NCBI RefSeq assembly: GCF_031886125.1
Contig: NZ_CP119391.1
Span: 1,426,001-1,490,000, forward strand
Direction of reading: 5' to 3'
DNA length: 64,000 nt
DNA from: Halomonas piscis
Lineage (GTDB): Bacteria > Pseudomonadota > Gammaproteobacteria > Pseudomonadales > Halomonadaceae
Part shown: positions 1-6,875 of the stretch, piece after piece
How positions within the stretch are numbered: the stretch's first letter is position 1
How the letters are laid out: each line of letters opens with the position of its first letter
Notes under the pieces: generated by a model
The model's input: only the letters and a program-made list of their open reading frames with translations
Databases searched by the model: none
What the model was told of the DNA's origin: nothing
Translations under genes and position numbers: made by a program

Positions 1-711
1 TCGGTCGTAGTCCTGCTCCGGCTCCTCCAGCGAGGGGTAGCCGCGCCCGGGGACGTCTTCGCGCAGGGCGTTGCCGTCGGCCAGCCAGGAGAAATAGCTT
101 TCAAGATCCTTGTAGACCTGATGCCCCTGGGGCGGTGGGCCGCCGCTTGGCGAGCCCGGGGCGTTCATCGAGTAGGTGAAGCAGCCGTTGACGCGGTCTT
201 CGATGGTGTTGATCATCTCGTTCTTGCCGCGGTATGCCGGATAGTTGGTGATCGCCGCCCACATCGGTGCCGAGTTCGGCCGGCGCCCGGCGTTGAGATG
301 GCAGTTGGCGCAGGCAAGATCGTTGCCGACGAACTCGCCGGCGTTGGTCCCGGTATTCACAAAGATTTCCCGGCCGCGGGTCACGGCGTCGCCGAACTCG
401 TCGTCGGGAATGTCCTCCTTGAGCGGAGGCTGGTAGTAGCCTTTGGGGCCGACGGGCAGCTCGGGCGGCCCGGCGGAAAGGTCCTCCTGCCAGGCCTGGC
501 GCTGTTCGTCGAGCTGGGTGCGCGCCGCCCGAGCAATCTGGGCACTGCGCTCTGCCTCGGTGGTTTGCGGCGCCGGGCCGGTGACGTAGGGCAGCAGATC
601 ATAGTCGGCGACCAGAGCACCCACAATAAATAGCCCTACCGCGCCGACGCTGGCATAGGCCAGGCGCCGCCGGGTGGATCTGTGCATTTGAGACGTCTGG
701 TGATCACTCAT
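1..711 (-). CDS. tsdA: TsdA-type thiosulfate dehydrogenase, diheme cytochrome c (partial, C-terminus beyond window)
   Basis: The first 237 codons are in the window and the frame stays open to base 1. An N-terminal membrane or signal segment (about residues 18-35) precedes a periplasmic domain with one heme motif, CANCH at 134-138, inside the context VGNDLACANCHLNAGRRPNS. A cysteine at 177 lies in GCFTYSMN, about 40 residues after the heme motif. TsdA enzymes use such a Cys as the unusual axial ligand of the catalytic heme, so this is probably a true TsdA that oxidises two thiosulfates to tetrathionate. The second heme site would lie outside the window. The start ATG overlaps the end of the preceding diheme cytochrome gene by 8 nt, so the two are probably translationally coupled. 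A general diheme cytochrome of the same fold is the alternative. Confidence 0.8.
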   Translation of the reverse strand, partial: MSDHQTSQMHRSTRRRLAYASVGAVGLFIVGALVADYDLLPYVTGPAPQTTEAERSAQIARAARTQLDEQRQAWQEDLSAGPPELPVGPKGYYQPPLKEDIPDDEFGDAVTRGREIFVNTGTNAGEFVGNDLACANCHLNAGRRPNSAPMWAAITNYPAYRGKNEMINTIEDRVNGCFTYSMNAPGSPSGGPPPQGHQVYKDLESYFSWLADGNALREDVPGRGYPSLEEPEQDYDR

Positions 712-1567
712 GCTCGTCGCTCCCTCCTTGGCTATCGGCTTGGGCGGAGGTCGTCAACCGCTCGGGCGCCGGCGTTTCGAGCCGGGTCGACTGCCGGGCC
801 GGCGGGGCAGGCAAGGTGGCCATGAAATCGGCCACCGAGCGCATGTCGTCATCGGAAAGCGCCGAGGCGACGCTGTGCATTAGCCTGCCCGGCGAGTTGC
901 TGCGCCGGCCCGCCTCCCAGCCGGCGAGCTGGGTATAAAGGTAGCTTGGATGCTGGCCCGCCAGCGCCGGGAAACCTTGCCCCACGCCCCAGGCAGAGGA
1001 GCCGTGACAGGTGAAGCAGGCCGGCACGTCAAGATTCCAGTCACCCTGCAGCGCCAGTTCGCGGCCTCGCTCAAGGTCGCCGTTCAGCCGGGGGCTTGCG
1101 GTGCTGGAAGTGTTCATGCTCGAGTAGAACTGGCCGAGCGCGGCCATTTCCTCGGCGCTCAGCCCCTGGGCGATATAGCGCATGTTGTCATTCTGACGGC
1201 GCCCGCTGGCGTAGTCGTGCAGCTGCTTGGTGATGTAGCCCGCCGGCTGCCCGGCCAGGCGCGGGACGTTCTCGGCACCCTGGGCGCCGTGGCCGTGGCA
1301 GGTGCCACATGCCCAGTCCCGGTCGGTACCGATCCCGACCAGCGGGCCGGCGAGCTTGATGTTGGCGCTGAAGGCCTGCTGAGCAAAATAAACCGCGGCC
1401 AGCGGAGAGTCGATGCTCTGCTTGTCGGCATCCCGGGCGGTGGACTCGGCCGACGGTTCGTCGGTGGGCGGCTCGCCCTGACCGTAGGTCAGCATCGCCA
1501 GGCCAAGTCCGGCGGCGGCCAGAGCCGAAAGGCCGGCCAGCCTGCCGGGGGTTATCCAGGTTCGCAT
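704..1567 (-). CDS. tsdB: Diheme cytochrome c (c4 / TsdB-like)
   Basis: This 287-residue protein has an N-terminal hydrophobic signal or anchor (about 10-28) and two tandem cytochrome c domains with heme motifs CGTCH (87-91) and CFTCH (184-188). Each domain is followed by a similar 'LAGQ...Y...QL..W/Y..GRR' stretch, as in c4-type cytochromes. It lies directly before tsdA, with an 8-nt overlap, the position of TsdB, the diheme electron acceptor of thiosulfate dehydrogenase in several proteobacteria. The likely job is to pass electrons from TsdA to the oxidase encoded upstream. The assignment as TsdB rather than a generic c4 cytochrome rests on gene context. The C-terminal 40 residues are polar and low in complexity. 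Confidence 0.75.
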   Translation of the reverse strand: MRTWITPGRLAGLSALAAAGLGLAMLTYGQGEPPTDEPSAESTARDADKQSIDSPLAAVYFAQQAFSANIKLAGPLVGIGTDRDWACGTCHGHGAQGAENVPRLAGQPAGYITKQLHDYASGRRQNDNMRYIAQGLSAEEMAALGQFYSSMNTSSTASPRLNGDLERGRELALQGDWNLDVPACFTCHGSSAWGVGQGFPALAGQHPSYLYTQLAGWEAGRRSNSPGRLMHSVASALSDDDMRSVADFMATLPAPPARQSTRLETPAPERLTTSAQADSQGGSDEHE

Positions 1568-2223
1568 CAGGAGTCCTCCTCGCTAGGGGCCGGGGAGGCC
1601 GTGTCGGCGACGCCGAACGCATCCTCCAGCGCCTTGCCGCCTTCCCAGGGGCTCACCCGCCCGGAGAAGCGCTCGCGCTGCTCGGCCACGAAATCAGGCT
1701 CAATGCCGGCGGCCTGGTTGTCCCACTGGCCGCGCACGTGGGTCAGGATGGCGGCAATCTGTTCATCGCTTAGCTGATGTCCGAAAGTCGGCATGCGTCC
1801 GTTGTAGACGCTGCCGCTGACCTCGATCTCGCCGTCCAGGCCGTGCAGCAGGATATTGACCGGCACTTCCGCGTCGGCCAGAACGTAGTGCGAGCCGTTC
1901 AGCGGCGGTACGGCACCCTTGACGCCTGCGCCGTTGGCCTGGTGGCAGGTACTGCAGTAGGCGGTAAAGAGCCGTTGGCCATTAACACTTGGCGATGATG
2001 CCGCCTCAACGGCAGCCTGCTCGGCTTCCTCGCCGATCTGCGGCGGTGGCTCGGCAAGCTGGCTATCGGTGAGCAGGGCGACAGTGCCCCAAACCGCCAG
2101 TGCCAGCAGGATGGCAGTCACCTGCCAGGGGATAGGGTTATAGGCCTCGTAGGGATCAAAGTTCCGGTAACGGATACCGGCCACGGATCCCGGACGAGAG
2201 CGCTTGCTGGGACGCTGGGTCAT
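1567..2223 (-). CDS. Membrane-anchored monoheme cytochrome c (CcoP-like electron entry subunit)
   Basis: This 218-residue protein has a basic N-terminus, then YRNFDPYEAYNPIPWQ leading into one transmembrane helix (about 33-52), and a periplasmic cytochrome c domain with heme motif CSTCH (90-94). A short helix-anchor plus cytochrome c layout recalls CcoP, but canonical CcoP has two hemes and this has one. It overlaps the CcoO gene by 4 nt upstream and shares one base with the diheme cytochrome gene downstream. It is probably the third subunit of the oxidase, receiving electrons from the TsdB-like cytochrome. No precise family name can be assigned from the sequence alone. Confidence 0.7.
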   Translation of the reverse strand: MTQRPSKRSRPGSVAGIRYRNFDPYEAYNPIPWQVTAILLALAVWGTVALLTDSQLAEPPPQIGEEAEQAAVEAASSPSVNGQRLFTAYCSTCHQANGAGVKGAVPPLNGSHYVLADAEVPVNILLHGLDGEIEVSGSVYNGRMPTFGHQLSDEQIAAILTHVRGQWDNQAAGIEPDFVAEQRERFSGRVSPWEGGKALEDAFGVADTASPAPSEEDS

Positions 2224-2840
2224 GAATCCTCCTTCTCGGCGCGAAAGCCGTTGTCACGAAGGTGATCATGTTCGACCGGGTAGGTGCGGTCGAGGCTGAG
2301 CAGGTAGTCGGTCAAGTCAAGGGCGGCCTGCTTGGCCACGATGACCTTGCCCTCCGGGCGATACTGTTCGGGCAGCTTCACGACCACGTCATCGCTGCCT
2401 GCTTTCTCCTTGGCTTCGAAGAGGAAAGGGAAAGACGGCATGATGCTTGTCGGCGTGACCGCCCGGGGCTGGTAAAGGTGCGTCAGGTGCCACTGCCGGG
2501 AAGGCAGACGAGCGCCGACGTTGAGCAGGTCCGGACCGGTGCGCATGGTGCCGAGCAGGTGCGGTTCGTCATAGACATAGTCCGCGGCGGTGGAGGCGCG
2601 CCCCCAGCCGCGGGTCGCGTCCGGCGCCTGCTCGCTCGAGCGCGGCTGCTGGGTATGGCAGTAGACGCAGCCCATGCTGACATACACTTCGCGGCCGCGC
2701 TGCTCGGCCTCGCTATAGGGCTCAAGCCCCTCGGGAGGCTCGATGGTGCGAATCTGGGCGGCGGGGCCCGCCACCAGGAACAGCGTGGCAAAAGCCAGCA
2801 GCGCCAGAGCAACGATGATCAGGGGGAGTATGCGGTTCAT
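2220..2840 (-). CDS. ccoO: cbb3-type cytochrome c oxidase subunit II (CcoO-like)
   Basis: This 206-residue protein has one N-terminal transmembrane helix (about 4-24) and a monoheme cytochrome c domain with the CcoO-typical sequence 'GREVYVSMGCVYCHTQQ' (heme motif C58-C61-H62). 'RTGPDLLNVGARLPSRQWHLTHLYQP' and 'SIMPSFPFLF' follow, the latter with a probable Met axial ligand. These are signature CcoO/FixO features. It transfers electrons from c-type donors to the catalytic subunit in the cytoplasmic membrane. The start overlaps the stop of the CcoN-like gene by 4 nt, and its own end overlaps the next cytochrome gene by 4 nt. Confidence 0.88.
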   Translation of the reverse strand: MNRILPLIIVALALLAFATLFLVAGPAAQIRTIEPPEGLEPYSEAEQRGREVYVSMGCVYCHTQQPRSSEQAPDATRGWGRASTAADYVYDEPHLLGTMRTGPDLLNVGARLPSRQWHLTHLYQPRAVTPTSIMPSFPFLFEAKEKAGSDDVVVKLPEQYRPEGKVIVAKQAALDLTDYLLSLDRTYPVEHDHLRDNGFRAEKEDS

Positions 2841-4438
2841 GCCTCAGACTCCTGTGCCGGACGGGGTGACTGCGTTTCTTCGGCCTGTGGCGTCTCTTCG
2901 AAATGCCGGCGGGGGCCGAGGAACAGCACGGCCAGGTTGGCGGCAAAGACGAAGTGGCCCAGGGTCATCAGGGTGCCGCCCAGGGAGCGGCCGGCCAGAT
3001 ACGGCACGGTGAGCTCCATGCTTTCCAGCCACTCCCGGCTGGCGTCGACCATGGCCAGTCCCTGGAGCCAGCCGCCGATGGTCAACGCGAAAAAGTAGAT
3101 GGCAAATCCGACGACGACCAGCCAGAAGTGCAGGCTGATGGCCCAGGGCATCGGCCAGGCGCGCCCGGTAATGCGCGGCAGCATGTAGTAGATGCCGCCG
3201 AACAGCACCAGGGCGACGAACGCATAGGCGCCCAGATGGGCGTGGCCCACGGTGTAGTGGGTGAAGTGGGCCACGGTGCTGAAGGCCCGCACGGCCTCGA
3301 GCGACCCCTGCAGCGAGGCCAGGGTGTACATGATGGCGCCCAGCGCCACGAAGCGCAGCGGCAGGCTCTCACGCCAGGCCCAGAGGTTGCCGAGGCTCAG
3401 CGTGTGCTGGTTGATGGCGACGGCAATGACGGGAACCACCATCATCACCGACTGCACGATGGAGAGCGAAACCACCCAGGTAGGGATTGGGCCGCCCACC
3501 AGGTGGTGCATGCCTACCTGGCTGTAAAACAGGGCCAGAGCCCAGAAACCCAGCAGCGACAGGCGATAGGAGTAGATCGGCTTGCCGATGATCTTGGGAA
3601 TGAAGTAGTAGGCCGCGCCGAGCCCCAGCGGGGTCAGCCAGAGCCCCAGCACGTTGTGGGCGAACCACCAGTTGGCGGTGGCCTGCTGGGCACCGGTATG
3701 CACCGGCATGTTGGCCATGATGAACAGGGCGGGGAACCATACCAGGCCGGCCATGTAGTACCAGCCGGTCACATAGATATGGTTCACGCGCCGAGCGGCG
3801 GCGGTAAAGAGTAGCGGAACGGCAAAGCAGGCACCGCCAAGGGCCAGCAGAATGTCGAACTGCCAGGGAATTTCGAGCCACTCCAGGCCGTCGGTCCAGC
3901 CCCTGGCAATGGCGGTGACGCCGGCCAGAAGCCCCAGGTTCCAGATCGCCGCGCCCACCAGGCCCAGCCGCGGCTTGCGCAGCGGCGTCTTGAACAGCGT
4001 GGGCACCAGCCACATCGCCGTGCCGATGCCCCCGAGCGACAGAAAGCCGTAGATGACCGAGTTCAGGTGCAGGGTGCGCATGCGCCCAAAGGTCAGCGGC
4101 GCGCTCCCGGTCAGCCAGTCGGGCAGGTGCAGCTTCAGCGAGGCGATAACGCCGAATACCGAGCCGAACACCAGCCAGGCCGTGGCGGTGACGAACATCA
4201 CGATCAGCAGGCGGTGCCAGTCGCGGGTGAGCCGCGGATCCTGAGTGGCAAGGCGCTCGCTGTGCGGCGAAGTGGGGTCGTCCAGCTTGCCGGCTTCGTC
4301 ATCGTCTTCGAAGACGGTTCTGGCATCGCTTTCGGTAATGCGGAACTGGTGGGTCGAGATAGCCCAGATCAGGGCGATCACCGCAAGCAGCGAGGCGGCA
4401 AAGCTGAATGCCAGAAGGGACCCGATGGTGAAGTTCAT
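2837..4438 (-). CDS. ccoN: cbb3-type heme-copper oxidase subunit I (divergent CcoN)
   Basis: This 533-residue polytopic membrane protein is the catalytic subunit of a C-family oxidase. Histidines H261, H311-H312, H399 and H401 and tyrosine Y305 have the same spacing as the CuB ligands, heme ligands and cross-linked Tyr of Pseudomonas stutzeri CcoN (H207, H257-H258, H345, H347, Y251), a constant offset of 54. H124 is the likely other low-spin heme ligand. The conserved proximal Glu of CcoN (E323 in that numbering) is Gln here (Q377). The start at 4438 is chosen because GGAGGTG lies just upstream and MNFTIGS begins the first helix. An open frame continues upstream into the IS but is not a credible N-terminus. 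Residues 34-65 form an acidic loop. Confidence 0.87.
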   Translation of the reverse strand: MNFTIGSLLAFSFAASLLAVIALIWAISTHQFRITESDARTVFEDDDEAGKLDDPTSPHSERLATQDPRLTRDWHRLLIVMFVTATAWLVFGSVFGVIASLKLHLPDWLTGSAPLTFGRMRTLHLNSVIYGFLSLGGIGTAMWLVPTLFKTPLRKPRLGLVGAAIWNLGLLAGVTAIARGWTDGLEWLEIPWQFDILLALGGACFAVPLLFTAAARRVNHIYVTGWYYMAGLVWFPALFIMANMPVHTGAQQATANWWFAHNVLGLWLTPLGLGAAYYFIPKIIGKPIYSYRLSLLGFWALALFYSQVGMHHLVGGPIPTWVVSLSIVQSVMMVVPVIAVAINQHTLSLGNLWAWRESLPLRFVALGAIMYTLASLQGSLEAVRAFSTVAHFTHYTVGHAHLGAYAFVALVLFGGIYYMLPRITGRAWPMPWAISLHFWLVVVGFAIYFFALTIGGWLQGLAMVDASREWLESMELTVPYLAGRSLGGTLMTLGHFVFAANLAVLFLGPRRHFEETPQAEETQSPRPAQESEA

Positions 4439-4450
4439 GTCACCTCCGTT
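4439..4450 (-). promoter_or_regulatory. Shine-Dalgarno region of ccoN, just left of the IS insertion
   Basis: On the minus strand AACGGAGGTGAC precedes the ATG at 4438. It contains a strong GGAGGTG ribosome-binding site, which fixes the start of ccoN. The IS target duplication begins two bases further upstream at 4452, so the insertion spared the ribosome-binding site but removed everything beyond it. Confidence 0.75.
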
Positions 4451-4451
4451 G

Positions 4452-4457
4452 GCTAGG
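4452..4457. repeat. 6-bp target-site duplication GCTAGG, left side of IS copy 1
   Basis: GCTAGG directly precedes the terminal TGTG of the element and is repeated directly after its other end at 5487-5492. It fits the NCTAGN target with 6-bp duplication known for IS481 of Bordetella pertussis. Confidence 0.9.
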
Positions 4458-5486
4458 TGTGATCTCTCGGTAGGTTGTTCATCCGGAGCCAACCCGGAAG
4501 ACTGGAGATGCAAACCAACCAATCTCTCCAGGAGGCCCGGATGAACACCCATAAGAATGCCCGACTCACTCCGCACGGTCGAGCCCTGCTGGTCGCTCGC
4601 GTCATCGATGAAGGGTTGCGGCCCAGAGAGGTCGCGCAAGCCCAGGGCGTCAGTGTGAGAACGGCCTACAAATGGGTGCGTCGTTTCCGTGAGGAGGGAC
4701 TCGAGGGCCTCCAGGACCGTCGGTCACGCCCTGCCCGAAGTCCCTGGGCGACCGACGCAACGACGGTGGAGCAGATCGTCGAGCGTCGTCAGCGACGCCA
4801 GACCTATTGCCAGATTGCCCAGGCGCTGGGGGTTGGCCAGAGCACGGTAGCGCGCATTCTCAAGCGCAAGGGGCTGAATCGCTTGGCGGCTCTGACACCG
4901 CCAAGGCCCAGCAATCGCTATGAGCACGACGCACCCGGGGATCTCCTGCATCTGGATATCAAGAAGCTCGGCTGCTTCGCGCGCCCGGGGCATCGGGTCA
5001 CCGGCGATCGCCAACAGACCACGCGTGGCGCAGGGTGGGAGTATGTCCACATCGCCATCGACGATCACTCACGGGTGGCCTTCGGCACCCGCTACCCTGA
5101 TGAAACCGGCTGGAGCGCCTGTTATGCGCTATTGGAGGCCATACGATACTATCGAGACTTGGGGACTCGCTTCACGCGGGTGCTCACCGACAATGGCGCC
5201 TGCTACCGGTCCCGGGCGTTTCACCGCCTGTGCCGGCGGGTAGGGCTGAAGCACAAGCGCACTCGCCCCTATACGCCCCGCACCAATGGCAAGGCAGAAC
5301 GGTTCATTCAAACCGCTCTGCGCGAGTGGGCCTATGCCCAGTCTTATGAGAGCTCGGAGGAGCGAGGCAAACACCTTTCCGCCTGGCTTCACCAGTACAA
5401 CTGGCACCGGCCACATGCCAGCCTGAACTATCACCCTCCGGTTAGCCGGTTGGGGCTTTCCGTGAACAACCTGGTGGGTTTACACA
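4458..5486 (+). mobile_element. IS481-family insertion sequence, copy 1 (1029 bp, intact)
   Basis: The element begins with TGTGATCTC and ends with TTTACACA. The two inverted ends share TGTG at positions 1-4 and AGGTTGTTCA at positions 15-24, about 16 matches in the first 24. It is flanked by direct 6-bp copies of GCTAGG. A second copy of the same length lies at 27565-28593 in the opposite orientation, and the translated products differ at only five positions. It contains a single transposase gene filling nearly the whole length. It lies between the ccoN ribosome-binding site and the leader of that operon. Family assignment rests on the DD35E transposase, the ends and the target preference. 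Confidence 0.92.
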
Positions 5487-5491
5487 GCTAG
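4541..5491 (+). CDS. IS481-family transposase, copy 1
   Basis: This 316-residue DDE transposase has an N-terminal helix-turn-helix region (about 16-60, with EVAQAQGVSVRTAYKWVRRF), a second HTH (about 74-110) and an rve integrase core. The triad is D139 (LHLDIKK), D217 (LTDNG) and E253 (NGKAERF), with 35 residues between the last two. The ATG at 4541 is chosen because AGGAGG lies 5 nt upstream; an in-frame TTG at 4475 in the terminal repeat is less likely. The gene has no stop codon of its own. The element ends at 5486 in the first base of an AGC codon, and the amber stop at 5489-5491 comes from the target duplication. Confidence 0.93.
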   Translation: MNTHKNARLTPHGRALLVARVIDEGLRPREVAQAQGVSVRTAYKWVRRFREEGLEGLQDRRSRPARSPWATDATTVEQIVERRQRRQTYCQIAQALGVGQSTVARILKRKGLNRLAALTPPRPSNRYEHDAPGDLLHLDIKKLGCFARPGHRVTGDRQQTTRGAGWEYVHIAIDDHSRVAFGTRYPDETGWSACYALLEAIRYYRDLGTRFTRVLTDNGACYRSRAFHRLCRRVGLKHKRTRPYTPRTNGKAERFIQTALREWAYAQSYESSEERGKHLSAWLHQYNWHRPHASLNYHPPVSRLGLSVNNLVGLHS

Positions 5492-5492
5492 G
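5487..5492. repeat. 6-bp target-site duplication GCTAGG, right side of IS copy 1
   Basis: Direct repeat of 4452-4457, immediately after the terminal ACACA of the element. Its CTAG supplies the transposase stop codon. Confidence 0.9.
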
Positions 5493-5833
5493 GGCGTGCG
5501 CGGCACCAGATGAATGGCTGCCCCGTAACAGTGTAGAGTGAGAAATCAGGGTTACTTTTGACTCGAGCTGAAAGCGTAGCAGGTTTTGACGTTTCACCGA
5601 AGCAGAGCGGAGTTGGCCGAAAGGCTAATGTACCAGCACAGCGGCCAGCCGTTTCCTCGGGCCGGACACGGCTTGCTCGGCTCGCTCGCCCCCATAAGGC
5701 AATACGTTACGCGGCGTGTCGCTACATTATTATGTATAGCTAATAAAGTTAAGTGTAGCTAAGCTTAACGAATTGGGCCCGGGCTTGACCAGGCCGCTCA
5801 GCCCGGCTCAGGCGCTTGTCGAGCGCTACGGAC
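5493..5833. other. Intergenic region between IS copy 1 and psd, former leader of the oxidase operon
   Basis: This 341-bp stretch has no convincing gene. A 61-codon plus-strand frame at 5558-5743 has no recognisable domain. The part at 5712-5775 is AT-rich against a GC-rich background. The rest is ordinary GC-rich sequence with modest inverted repeats, such as AGCCCGG/CCGGGCT around 5777-5808. Before the IS inserted, this region was contiguous with the ccoN ribosome-binding site, so it is the likely original 5' region of the minus-strand operon. I see no FNR/ANR-type TTGAT-N4-ATCAA box. Confidence 0.6.
5712..5769 (-). promoter_or_regulatory. AT-rich candidate promoter of the oxidase/thiosulfate operon, now separated by the IS
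   Basis: On the minus strand a TTAACT element is followed after about 17 nt by TAATGT, within a run that includes TATACATAATAAT. At 5748-5769 there is a GTTAAG/CTTAAC inverted repeat with a 10-nt spacer, and TAGCTAA occurs twice. This looks like a sigma-70 type promoter with an operator-like repeat, facing ccoN. The match is moderate and unproven. Confidence 0.35.
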
Positions 5834-6688
5834 CTAAGCGTTCATATGCCCTAATCCCTGCCCCATCTGCACCTTGGCACCCGGGGGAAAGTCACAAAAT
5901 GACACCGGGTCTGCAGTGCACATCACCACCGTTGAGCCGAGTTTGAAACGGCCGAGCTCGGCGCCTTTTTCCAGGGTGACGTGCTCATCCATGCGGGTAC
6001 GCTGGGGCGTGCCGGCAAGCGGCGTGATCTGCCCGGCCCAGACGGTTTCAATGGCGGCGACGATCATCGCGCCCACCAGCACCACGGCAAGCGGGCCGTT
6101 GGCGGTGTCGAAAATACACACCAGCCGCTCGTTGCGGGCAAAGAGCCCCGGCACATGGCCGGCGGTGGCCTGGTTGACCGAGAACAGCCGCCCGGGCACG
6201 TAGATCGTCTCGCGCAGGGTGCCGGCAATCGGCATGTGCACGCGGTGATAGTCCCTGGGCGATAGATACACCGTGGCGAAGCTGCCGCCGGCGAAGGTCT
6301 CGGCAAGCGCCGCGTCGCCGCCCAGCAGCGCCCGGGTGGAAAAGCGATGCCCCTTGGCCTGCACCAGCTCGCCGGCCGCCATGCGCCCAAACTGGGATAG
6401 CGTGCCGTCGGCGGGGCTGATAAAGCCTTCCCCGACGGGTCGGGCGTCGCTGGTGAGCGCCCGGGTAAAGAAGTCGTTGAAGGTGGAGTAGGCGCGGTAG
6501 TCGGGCTCTTGCGCCTGGCTCATGTCCACCTTGAAGCGCCGGATGAAGGCGCGGATCAGGGCGTTTTTCAGCCCCGGGGAGCGGCACTCGGCCAAAAGCC
6601 CCGCCAGCCGCGAAATAGCGTGGTGGGGCAGCGGATACTGCATGAGTGCAAAGGCTTTTTGGGTAAGCGTCACGTATGTTGGTTCCAC
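5834..6688 (-). CDS. psd: Phosphatidylserine decarboxylase proenzyme
   Basis: This 284-residue inner-membrane enzyme converts phosphatidylserine to phosphatidylethanolamine. It carries the autocleavage motif LGST (250-253), where Ser252 becomes the pyruvoyl cofactor of the small alpha chain. The protease-like residues appear as Asp94 in SPADG and His148/His151 in YHRVH. Length is normal for the bacterial type I family. The neighbour to the right on the same strand is rhdA, as in Pseudomonas. About 187 bp separate the two, so psd may have its own promoter. Confidence 0.95.
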   Translation of the reverse strand: MEPTYVTLTQKAFALMQYPLPHHAISRLAGLLAECRSPGLKNALIRAFIRRFKVDMSQAQEPDYRAYSTFNDFFTRALTSDARPVGEGFISPADGTLSQFGRMAAGELVQAKGHRFSTRALLGGDAALAETFAGGSFATVYLSPRDYHRVHMPIAGTLRETIYVPGRLFSVNQATAGHVPGLFARNERLVCIFDTANGPLAVVLVGAMIVAAIETVWAGQITPLAGTPQRTRMDEHVTLEKGAELGRFKLGSTVVMCTADPVSFCDFPPGAKVQMGQGLGHMNA

Positions 6689-6781
6689 TGTCAGGCTGGC
6701 GCATGGAAGTGTAGCGACGTGGGTAATAGGTCTTCAGGGGGCGCTGTGAATCCATCCTTGGACGCTACCTACGCCATCTGA

Positions 6782-6814
6782 CCGCCATGGATGGCGGAAA
6801 TGCCGGAATGGCAT
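6782..6814. repeat. Two adjacent short inverted repeats between rhdA and psd
   Basis: CCGCCAT-GG-ATGGCGG (6782-6797) is followed by ATGCC-GGAAT-GGCAT (6800-6814). They could form two hairpins in the rhdA-psd interval. Neither is followed by a T-run on either strand, so they are not a standard intrinsic terminator. Confidence 0.4.
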
Positions 6815-6875
6815 GGAGCTATTGCCGGCTTTGGCGTGGAACCCTTTTCGAACTATCCCCAAACGTCGCCGGGGG

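Noticed and set aside
4439..4639. Open frame continuing ccoN upstream through the IS left end
   Set aside because: It reads the IS backwards. The ribosome-binding site GGAGGTG and the membrane-helix start at 4438 give the natural N-terminus, and the same IS-derived peptide is open at copy 2 into unrelated DNA.
5558..5743. 61-codon plus-strand open frame downstream of IS copy 1
   Set aside because: No domain, no good ribosome-binding site and composition like the non-coding leader.
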